A stretch of 50,809 nucleotides of DNA from a virus: positions 1 to 50,809 of the IMG/VR virus record IMGVR_UViG_3300044700_000325; one strand, written 5' to 3'. The position numbers and the translations under genes were made by a program. This document shows positions 44,708-50,809 of this stretch, piece after piece. Position 1 is the stretch's first letter, and each line of letters opens with the position of its first letter. The notes below the pieces were generated by a model. That model saw only the letters and a list, made by a program, of their open reading frames with translations, did not search any database and was not told where the DNA came from.

Positions 44708-45134
44708 ATTTTATTTCTTTAATAATTTCGTTAATAATCTTTAATAATTGATTTTCGGTTAATCTAACAATTTTTCTATTATAATTTTCTTTAATAGGAA
44801 CTATACCTTTTTTATTTTTACCATTAGGGTATTGATTTACAATATTACCATCCTCGTCACTAAATGTTGAATTGGGGTGTTTTTTAATATAGTCCGTAAT
44901 TTTTTTTGCTTGAGACTCAATTTTTTTTATCTGAGACTTCCTTTCATCCATTTTACCATCATAACTATCAAATTCAAGTAATGGACTATCATAATCAGAT
45001 ACCGATATTGTAAATGGACCAAGTGCTGAGTTACTAAAATCTCTAATACCGGGTTGTAATGGTGCTACATATGAACCTCTACTACCTGAACTATCAGAAG
45101 TTGCTTCACTTATATGTTTTTTTTTACTATTCAT
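44706..45134 (-). CDS. Hypothetical protein with capsid-targeting-like N-terminus
   Basis: 142 residues. It starts MNSKKKHISE|ATSD: ten residues ending in I-x-E before Ala, like the T4 capsid-targeting peptide MKTYQEFIAE. A Ser/Gly-rich stretch follows, then SQIKKIESQAKKITDYIKKH, and the C-terminus RKIVRLTENQLLKIINEI is a basic amphipathic helix. It is a possible internal head or core protein. A TATTTAT motif lies only 5 bases before its ATG. The family is otherwise unknown. Confidence 0.68.
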   Translation of the reverse strand: MNSKKKHISEATSDSSGSRGSYVAPLQPGIRDFSNSALGPFTISVSDYDSPLLEFDSYDGKMDERKSQIKKIESQAKKITDYIKKHPNSTFSDEDGNIVNQYPNGKNKKGIVPIKENYNRKIVRLTENQLLKIINEIIKEIK

Positions 45135-45139
45135 TATAT

Positions 45140-45146
45140 ATAAATA
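45140..45146 (-). promoter_or_regulatory. Candidate late promoter (TAATATTTAT)
   Basis: The minus strand reads TTAATATTTATATAT, 5 bases before the ATG at 45134. The other direction leads into the 45154 gene only 7 bases away. Confidence 0.45.
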
Positions 45147-45153
45147 TTAAGTT

Positions 45154-45387
45154 ATGGAAGAACAAGAAATATATGGTAAATTATTTAATGTAATACCTTT
45201 AATGGATGAAACCCACATTGAAGTATTATTAAACACTATGACTAAAGAAACTGCGATATATTATTTAACACACGCAGTTAATTTAGCATATCATAATGGG
45301 GTGTTTTCATTAGGTGAATCTGAAGTCCTTTCTAAATCAATTCGTGTATTGAATAATTCAGAAACAACCTCATCAGACTCTAATTAA
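45154..45387 (+). CDS. Hypothetical small protein
   Basis: 77 residues. It is helical: EQEIYGKLFNVIPLMDETHI then EVLLNTMTKETAIYYLTHAV, followed by GVFSLGESEVLSKSIRVLNN and a Ser/Thr-rich end. It is divergent from the 45134 gene (19-base gap) and overlaps the convergent 45384-46223 gene by 4 bases. It is a lone plus-strand gene inside the minus-strand head module. No family is recognised. Confidence 0.65.
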   Translation: MEEQEIYGKLFNVIPLMDETHIEVLLNTMTKETAIYYLTHAVNLAYHNGVFSLGESEVLSKSIRVLNNSETTSSDSN

Positions 45388-46223
45388 AAATTCTGACCTG
45401 CTCCGGGAATTTCTTTAAGAGTTTCAGTTCCACCTTGAGGATTTGCTTGTGCAACCATTTTTTCCGCGGTTTTAAGTACGTCATTAAGGGCCAAAAATAA
45501 TCCGGTACCTTTTGTTGTTGTTAAATTATTAGGAATACCTGAAGATGCTAAATCCTGTCTAACTTTAGTTAATAGTTCAGGTGTTAATTTTTTCAACTCA
45601 TCAGACCATTTATAAATAGAATTATCTTCTATTGATTGTTTTAACTTTTCAGTATTAAGTTTACCATCCTGTATCCAAGGATAATAAACAGGAGCTCCCG
45701 GTAATGTCTCATTTTTTACCGCAACATTTGTAGCTGAAGCGACAGTTTTTACTTCACCACCTGCAGGTGCTTTTCCGTCAGGAAACTGTTTATTTAATAA
45801 ATCAACACTTGCTTTATATTTTGGGTTTGATGATAAATCAAATTCTTTTGTCGTTCCCTTTCTTCTTGTAAACCATTTATTATCTTTTTTAAGATATTCA
45901 TAGTTTTTATCTTTAGGTAATGTTAACCAAGTTTCTGCGGCACCTACGGGTTTAACAGTTGTTGTTGTTGTTGTTCCGGCATCACCTCCGGGTGTTAATG
46001 ATTGTGTTTTCATTGCGGTATCATATTCTTGTTGTGTAATCTTTGTTGCACCTGCGGGTAATGTATTAAGAGGACCAACTAACTTACCAACTTTACCATC
46101 AGAACCTTTATAAAATTGTTCTTGTTCTGTTAAAACATTTAGATATTGTTTTTTTGTTGAATTTTCATGTAGTGATAATATTCGTTGTCTTTCAGACTCG
46201 GCAATTATAAATTGATTTTTCAT
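45384..46223 (-). CDS. Probable internal head protein with capsid-targeting-like N-terminus
   Basis: 279 residues. The start MKNQFIIAE|SERQ closely resembles the T4 capsid-targeting sequence MKTYQEFIAE|A, and RILSLHE|NS gives a second L-x-E site within 20 residues. The remainder is polar: YKGSDGKVGKLVGPLN, a Thr/Gly-rich linker (GGDAGTTTTTTVKPVGA), a short WFTRRKGTTKEF segment and an Ala/Gln-rich C-terminus. It lies downstream of the major capsid gene, behind a terminator and its own TATTTAT motif. The role is inferred; it may be a core or injected protein. Confidence 0.65.
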   Translation of the reverse strand: MKNQFIIAESERQRILSLHENSTKKQYLNVLTEQEQFYKGSDGKVGKLVGPLNTLPAGATKITQQEYDTAMKTQSLTPGGDAGTTTTTTVKPVGAAETWLTLPKDKNYEYLKKDNKWFTRRKGTTKEFDLSSNPKYKASVDLLNKQFPDGKAPAGGEVKTVASATNVAVKNETLPGAPVYYPWIQDGKLNTEKLKQSIEDNSIYKWSDELKKLTPELLTKVRQDLASSGIPNNLTTTKGTGLFLALNDVLKTAEKMVAQANPQGGTETLKEIPGAGQNF

Positions 46224-46240
46224 ATTGTTTTATTTTTTAA

Positions 46241-46247
46241 ATAAATA
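46241..46247 (-). promoter_or_regulatory. Candidate late promoter (TAATATTTAT)
   Basis: The minus strand reads CTAATATTTATTTAA, 17 bases before the ATG at 46223, directly after the terminator of the capsid gene. Confidence 0.5.
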
Positions 46248-46257
46248 TTAGTTAAAT

Positions 46258-46287
46258 AAAAAAAGGGACTGTGAAGTCCCTTTTTTT
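46258..46287 (-). terminator. Terminator after the major capsid gene
   Basis: GGGACT/AGTCCC stem with a 4-base loop and A7/T7 flanks, symmetric but positioned 17 bases after the capsid gene stop. High-level capsid transcripts would end here. Confidence 0.85.
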
Positions 46288-46303
46288 ATTATGAAATTGT
46301 TGA

Positions 46304-48118
46304 TTATCTCAATTCTTTCAAGTCAAATGTACGAACACCATCAACTGTGATTCTCGCGTAGAAACGGTTGTTAACCATTTTCTTAGCGTATCTCGTCATT
46401 ATACCTTTGATAGGTGTAAAGTTGAATGGGTTATACATTGTTGGAGTTAATTGTAGAGGTACATACGGTGCGTAGATGTAACCTGTGTCTAACAATGATG
46501 TTCCTTTATGACCCAACAATACTGTGTTTGGTGGGAAGTAAGGGTCACGGTAAACTTGGTAACGACCTGCTAATGTACCAACTCTTTCAATACCCATGTT
46601 GTATTGGTCTTGCTCAGGAGACGCGTTAGATACGTGGAAGTATTCTAAATCATCAAAGATAGCTGAAACTTCAGAAGAAACAACAATCCAGTTAGCTCCA
46701 CCTCTTAATGTAGATTTGTGAATTTGTGCTGATAATTGGTTAATAGCCGTAATCAACGTTTGATTCCAATCTTTTTGAGTATAAGATGTAGTTAAACCGT
46801 TCACTCTTCTCCATCCGTTGTAATCCCAACGTAGGTTCCAAGCTGCTCCTTTACGTAAGTCACGTAAAATTTCACGGTCGATTTCAGCTGCAACTTGTTC
46901 TGACAATAAAGCCGTTAATTCAGCTTCAGCATCAATGTTATGGAACGCCGCAACGTCTTGAGCTAATTCAGGAGACCATTGTGCTCTTAATTTTCTTTCA
47001 GTTACAGAAACTGTTACAGATTCTAAATCGAAAGAAACCTCACCAATTTTGTCTTCGAATTCTAACTCTTTGTATCTTTTGTAAACTGCTACGAATGATG
47101 TAGTAGTTGCCGCAGATGTAATTGTTGTACCTGTGTAACCATCTAAAGTGTCAGCTCCACATCCGACACAAGCCGGACAAGATAAATCAACTTCTAAATA
47201 GATAAAACCTTCAGCATCACAAATATCTTGGAATGAACCACCACCTGTGTTTGATTGAGCTCCACCAAATGAAGTATTTCTTCTTTCACCGTATTGTACG
47301 ATACCTTTTCCGTATTGTTGAGTTACTACTCTAAACAATAACGCTGTGTTCGCTTCAACCGCACAAGCTGAAGTTGCTGAAATTGTTAAACCAGCACCTT
47401 TAGTAACAACTAAATCAGATAAGAAAGTTTCTGTATCCATTTCTTGTCCGTCAGGTCCGATTAATTTACCAGCACCTACGTTAGAGAAACCTGATACTTT
47501 AATAATTACTTTTCTTGTAGTAACACCACTATATGTTGCTGATGTAGCATCAACTAAGTTAGAACCATTCCAAACTTGAACTCTTGTACTTGCAGTTACT
47601 GCAGTAAATTGTCCTTTAGAATAATCGAATAAACCCGCTGGATTTAAACCTGGTTCAGAACCTTCGTAGAATAAGTCATACAAGTTTTGGTTAGCGTAAG
47701 TACTACCTGCACCGTAACCATCACCAACTTCAGCACCGTTAGGAGCACCTACAGGAGCGTAATGTTCGTTGTTTGAGTTATATCCTTGAATTTTAGGTAC
47801 GAAGAAGAACAATTTACCGATAGGTAAGTTCATTGCTTGTACTGATACGATGTCGTTCGCCAATAATTTAGAGAACACACGTCTTACGATTGGGAAAACT
47901 ACAGTTTCAAACGCTCCGTTTGAACCTTCTGCAGTAGCCTCATTAATTAAGAAAGACGCTTGGTTTTCATATAATTGAGCTACGTTTTCTTTTAAGTGAC
48001 CTTTTAAATCGTCAAGAAAACCTAATTTATCCCATTTATTAATAGTGTCTTCTTTGATAACTTTTAAATGTTTCAATCCGATGTTACCAACAAGACCTGA
48101 TTCTAATAATGCACCCAT
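46304..48118 (-). CDS. Major capsid protein, T4 gp23-like
   Basis: 604 residues; T4 gp23 is 521. SFLINE|ATAEG (56-65) matches the T4 maturation site SFLTE|AEIGG, so cleavage after Glu60 is expected. VRRVFSKLLANDIVSVQAMN, PIGKLFFF, WSPELAQDVAAFHNIDAEAE and SEQVAAEIDREILRDL align with gp23 landmarks, and the C-terminus (YAPYVPLQLTPTMYNPFNF, IKGIMTRYAKK) is conserved. A Cys-rich segment (DLSCPACVGCG, near residue 318) appears within an insertion relative to T4. It forms the hexagonal capsid lattice. Confidence 0.95.
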   Translation of the reverse strand: MGALLESGLVGNIGLKHLKVIKEDTINKWDKLGFLDDLKGHLKENVAQLYENQASFLINEATAEGSNGAFETVVFPIVRRVFSKLLANDIVSVQAMNLPIGKLFFFVPKIQGYNSNNEHYAPVGAPNGAEVGDGYGAGSTYANQNLYDLFYEGSEPGLNPAGLFDYSKGQFTAVTASTRVQVWNGSNLVDATSATYSGVTTRKVIIKVSGFSNVGAGKLIGPDGQEMDTETFLSDLVVTKGAGLTISATSACAVEANTALLFRVVTQQYGKGIVQYGERRNTSFGGAQSNTGGGSFQDICDAEGFIYLEVDLSCPACVGCGADTLDGYTGTTITSAATTTSFVAVYKRYKELEFEDKIGEVSFDLESVTVSVTERKLRAQWSPELAQDVAAFHNIDAEAELTALLSEQVAAEIDREILRDLRKGAAWNLRWDYNGWRRVNGLTTSYTQKDWNQTLITAINQLSAQIHKSTLRGGANWIVVSSEVSAIFDDLEYFHVSNASPEQDQYNMGIERVGTLAGRYQVYRDPYFPPNTVLLGHKGTSLLDTGYIYAPYVPLQLTPTMYNPFNFTPIKGIMTRYAKKMVNNRFYARITVDGVRTFDLKELR

Positions 48119-48149
48119 TGTTTTTTTTTATTTGTTTTTAGTTTATTTT

Positions 48150-49598
48150 TTATTTAAGTTTACTCATCAAATCTCTCATTCGTAAGAATTGTGGATTTTC
48201 ATAAGTTTTTGATTCAATTAAGTTAATTGCCGACCCTGTTGAAGGTGAATTGTCGATACTTCTCTCAATTGATTCGTTAATTGGTTTTGAAGAATTATCT
48301 TTATTTAATTCTTGTTTTATTGTTTGATATAAGTTTTTGGATTCTTTAATAGTTTCTACAGAATCAAAACGTTGTAATATGTTGATTTTTTCGTGTTTAG
48401 TTGTGGTGTGTTCAGTAAACAAACGAGTAGCGTAAGCTAAGTTTGAGTTAAACACTGCAACTTCATTCAACTTATCTCTAAATACGTTTAATGCGTTTCT
48501 GTATTCGTTATTCTTTTCTCTTAATAGATTTAATTCACCATCAACTGATTCTTTTCTTAAATGTCTTGGTGCTGCTTTAGGTTTGTCTAAACTATTTTTA
48601 CCAAATCTTTTTCCTGCTCCTAAAGTTCTTGACGCTTCATTAGCCTCAACTTTTTTCTTAGGATTTATTTTAAACTCACCATCTAAATTTTCACCATCTT
48701 TGTAAGTAAATTTAGCTTTTCCTGTACCAACTGATTTAGGTCCTTCTTTCTTTTTAGTATTAAAACCACCTTCTTGGTTAGGTTTTGACGAATACTTAAA
48801 TTTGTTAGGTGTACCAAAACCTTTACCTTTTGGTTTAAATGATTTCGACTCATATAGGTCCATATCCTCATCCATGTAATCCATAGATAATTGGTCCCCA
48901 TCTGTTTCATCTAAATCACCGTCATCCCCTAATTCAAGTTCGTACATTAAACTATCATCCTTATCCATTTCTCCCTCTTCCTCATCATATTGTTCTGAGA
49001 AAACGTCTTCAAATGCTTTGTCAAGATTTCCTTGATAATCATCTTCCTCATCATCTTCAAATTCGAAGATATCTTCAGGATTTAAATCAGATTCGTAAAA
49101 TTCTTCTGTTTCGTCAAATTCACCATCCATTTCAGATTCTTGTACAATCATATACTCTTTACTTGTTTTGGTATCTTTTAAATTAATGTTACCATCAGTA
49201 TTTTTAGTTACGATAACTTCATCTTCAGGACCCATCAATTGGAATACTTTAAGAACTTCTTCATCGGTAACATCATCACCGGTTAAGTCGATTGGTTCTT
49301 CGTCATCCATTGACATTTCTTCATCGTCCATTGAGAATTCATCATCACCCATACTTAGGTCTTCATCATCTTCAAGATTATCAACGTCTGCGTCAAATTC
49401 CATATCAGAATCTTCCACGTCAGCATCCATTTCAACCTCATCTTCTTCTTCTTGTTCGAATAGAGATTCTTTTACTAAGTCTTTGATTTCTTGCTTCATA
49501 GTAGATGCAAGTATTCCCTTTGCGTTTTCTGCAACGGCTTCCTCCAAATTCTTCATTTGGATAAAAGTCTCTTCAACTAATGTTTTTTCTTTTGCCAT
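48150..49598 (-). CDS. Acidic prohead core scaffold, gp22-like
   Basis: 482 residues. The N-terminal helix (VEETFIQMKNLEEAVAENA) is followed by an intensely acidic region, residues about 48-260 (MDADVEDSDMEFDADVDNLE, DDEFSMDDEEMSMDDEE), and then a Lys/Gly-rich region and a helical C-terminus. Composition, size and position between the protease and the capsid genes match T4 gp22, which shapes the prohead and is degraded by gp21. Sequence identity to gp22 is not evident, so the call rests on context. A TATTTAT motif lies 27 bases upstream. Confidence 0.78.
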   Translation of the reverse strand: MAKEKTLVEETFIQMKNLEEAVAENAKGILASTMKQEIKDLVKESLFEQEEEDEVEMDADVEDSDMEFDADVDNLEDDEDLSMGDDEFSMDDEEMSMDDEEPIDLTGDDVTDEEVLKVFQLMGPEDEVIVTKNTDGNINLKDTKTSKEYMIVQESEMDGEFDETEEFYESDLNPEDIFEFEDDEEDDYQGNLDKAFEDVFSEQYDEEEGEMDKDDSLMYELELGDDGDLDETDGDQLSMDYMDEDMDLYESKSFKPKGKGFGTPNKFKYSSKPNQEGGFNTKKKEGPKSVGTGKAKFTYKDGENLDGEFKINPKKKVEANEASRTLGAGKRFGKNSLDKPKAAPRHLRKESVDGELNLLREKNNEYRNALNVFRDKLNEVAVFNSNLAYATRLFTEHTTTKHEKINILQRFDSVETIKESKNLYQTIKQELNKDNSSKPINESIERSIDNSPSTGSAINLIESKTYENPQFLRMRDLMSKLK

Positions 49599-49625
49599 TT
49601 AAAAAAATGTTTGTTTTATTTCTAA

Positions 49626-49632
49626 ATAAATA
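49626..49632 (-). promoter_or_regulatory. Candidate late promoter (TAATATTTAT)
   Basis: The minus strand reads TTAATATTTATTTAG, 27 bases before the scaffold ATG at 49598. Confidence 0.5.
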
Positions 49633-49706
49633 TTAAGAAAATTAAAAAAAACTAATTTTTATGATTGACTATGTAAAATAAATTAACTATTAATGGATTT
49701 TTAGTG

Positions 49707-49742
49707 AAAAAAAAAAGGGAAGACTAATGTCTCCCCCTTTTA
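49707..49742 (-). terminator. Terminator after the small 49767 gene
   Basis: A GGGAAGAC/GTCTCCCC-type hairpin with one mismatch and a TAAT loop. On the minus strand it is followed by more than ten T. It separates the protease transcript from the scaffold promoter. Confidence 0.75.
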
Positions 49743-49766
49743 AAATGGTATTATTTTTAAGTTAAA

Positions 49767-49982
49767 TTATTCGATAACTTCATCAATTTTACTTTCAACT
49801 ATCCCTGTGATTCTCCAATCCATAGTATAGTTTTCGTAAAGTTTAGTGACTTTGGCTTCAACGTCAGTTGGTGTATAACCAAGAACTAATTTTTCTTCTC
49901 TCATTTTTTTAACTTTTCCTGATTCAGTGTCTAATAAATCAGAACTAATTTTTGCTACAAAATACTTTTCTCCTTGTTCCAT
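49767..49982 (-). CDS. Small protein, possibly DUF4494-like
   Basis: 71 residues: KYFVAKISSDLLDTESGKVK, then KMREEKLVLGYTPTDVEAKV and DWRITGIVESKIDEVIE. The pattern of a first strand, 'v.e.ylv.a.s.teAe..v' and a closing 'i..i..sk..EV' resembles the Bacteroidetes DUF4494 family, whose function is unknown. The similarity is weak. It sits 11 bases after the prohead protease gene and is followed by a terminator, so it is co-transcribed with it. Confidence 0.6.
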   Translation of the reverse strand: MEQGEKYFVAKISSDLLDTESGKVKKMREEKLVLGYTPTDVEAKVTKLYENYTMDWRITGIVESKIDEVIE

Positions 49983-49993
49983 ATTAAATTATT

Positions 49994-50716
49994 TTATCTA
50001 TTTCCCAAATAATCGTTCAATTTTTTCATTAAGTCAAGTGATTTGTTATTACCGTCTAATTCTTTTTCTTTTTTCGATTGTTTTTCTTCTTCAATGTTTT
50101 CATCAAATTTCGTTCTATCATTTGGGTCTAAGAATAAATAAGCACCTGGTGTTGATGGTGAAGATACTAAGTCAAAACAAATTAACTCAAAATCATCTTG
50201 AACTTCATTTTGTTCTCCCACTTTTTTAAGGGAACCAACACCTCTTGATGATATACCTAACGTAACACCTTGTCTTAGGTAGTTTGCCGCCATATCACCT
50301 TTAGTTGATACAATACCTCTTTCGTGGAAACCTGGGCTTGTAAGTAATTTTAAAACACCCATTAGTACATTACCTTCCCACCATACTTTAGTAATGATGT
50401 GAGATACACGGTCTAAATCAATTAACGATGATTCAGGGTGGTTCAATTCTGATAATGAAACACCCTTCTCAATCATTTTTTTATAATTTTCAGATTCTCG
50501 TTTTAAAATCCTTTCAGGATACACACGACCATTTCTATTTGGTGTGTCATATTTTTGTAGAACGGCATAAAATTCAAATGGTTTTGAATGGTCTAAAAAG
50601 TTAGTAGACTCCATTATGTATTTATTGTGTTCTGTTGTTGGGGAAATATATCCAGCATCTTGTTCGATTAAGATACCTTTACCCAATTCATATGGTTTTA
50701 ATATTTTTAAATTCAT
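49994..50716 (-). CDS. Prohead protease, T4 gp21-like
   Basis: 240 residues from the ATG at 50716 (MNLKILKPYE). An ATG five codons upstream is possible but overlaps the TATTTAT motif. The serine protease landmarks are LSELNHPESSLIDLDRVSHI (His93) and LGISSRGVGS (Ser156/157), followed by the FELICFDLVSSPSTPGAYLF block typical of gp21/herpes-type assembly proteases. It would cut scaffold, capsid protein and packaged proteins after I/L-x-E. It starts the head operon. Confidence 0.93.
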   Translation of the reverse strand: MNLKILKPYELGKGILIEQDAGYISPTTEHNKYIMESTNFLDHSKPFEFYAVLQKYDTPNRNGRVYPERILKRESENYKKMIEKGVSLSELNHPESSLIDLDRVSHIITKVWWEGNVLMGVLKLLTSPGFHERGIVSTKGDMAANYLRQGVTLGISSRGVGSLKKVGEQNEVQDDFELICFDLVSSPSTPGAYLFLDPNDRTKFDENIEEEKQSKKEKELDGNNKSLDLMKKLNDYLGNR

Positions 50717-50730
50717 TGTTTCTTTTAACA

Positions 50731-50737
50731 ATAAATA
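50731..50737 (-). promoter_or_regulatory. Candidate late promoter (TAATATTTAT) of the head operon
   Basis: The minus strand reads TTAATATTTATTGTT, 14 bases before the protease ATG at 50716. The remaining bases to the window end show no gene. Confidence 0.5.
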
Positions 50738-50809
50738 TTAAATATTTTCGGTTTTGACAGTTTTATTGATTGGTTTATTTGTTTTAGAAAGATAAAACTT
50801 AAAATATTG

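Noticed and set aside
49168-49602. Plus-strand Ser-rich frame opposite the scaffold gene
   Set aside because: It is the antisense shadow of the Asp/Glu-rich coding strand (GAT/GAA read as TCA/TTC/ATC), not a gene.
1-50809. tRNA genes, integrase or attachment sites
   Set aside because: Intergenic gaps are mostly below 100 bases, and no cloverleaf, recombinase or direct-repeat pair was seen; this fits a virulent T4-like phage, though only part of the genome is visible.

Overview
The window is a piece of a large, AT-rich, T4-like tailed-phage (myovirus) genome, probably from an uncultured phage. Three things show this. On the minus strand at the right end lie, in T4 order, a gp21-type prohead protease, an acidic gp22-like scaffold and a gp23-type major capsid protein with a recognisable maturation site. 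A gp5-like baseplate spike and a gp55-like late sigma factor are on the plus strand. Very large fibre-type genes fill the left end. Starts almost never carry a Shine-Dalgarno sequence and one intergenic promoter fits the Bacteroidetes TAnnTTTG pattern, so a Bacteroidetes host is the best guess (inference).

Layout. Positions 1-22060 (minus strand, transcribed right to left) hold four fibre/adhesin genes: 22060, 18870, 17480 and the giant 4292-residue protein starting at 16230. They are followed by four modification genes: a GT60-like polypeptide GlcNAc-transferase relative, a TylF/MycE-like methyltransferase, a GT2 enzyme and a partial glycosyltransferase. Positions 22115-24771 (plus) hold five small probable virion genes, including a WYL-like one, and end at a terminator. 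Positions 24867-33894 (plus) form a compact run of glycosyltransferases, a DegT-like aminotransferase, a PhyH-type dioxygenase, a hexapeptide acetyltransferase and a methyltransferase, with a DEDDy exonuclease and a dUTPase inserted in it. Positions 33955-38645 carry PhoH, a HAD-like protein, two more glycosyltransferases and the sigma factor. Positions 38647-44119 carry tail/baseplate genes. Positions 44260-45387 carry small genes on both strands, and 45384-50716 (minus) is the head module.

Working together. The head genes form a T4-style proteolytic assembly system. Three further small proteins start with peptides that look like T4 capsid-targeting sequences, so they may be packaged and trimmed by the phage protease. 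The fibre genes share an N-terminal domain and use Thr/Pro/Asn-rich linkers with Thr at every second residue, between LamG-, P-domain-, PA14- and papain-like modules. The giant gene is immediately followed by a glycosyltransferase of the type that starts O-glycosylation on protein, and the window has about a dozen sugar-modifying genes. The main hypothesis is therefore a phage that builds and glycosylates its own mucin-like virion fibre. A TATTTAT motif a short distance upstream of many virion genes on both strands is a candidate late promoter.
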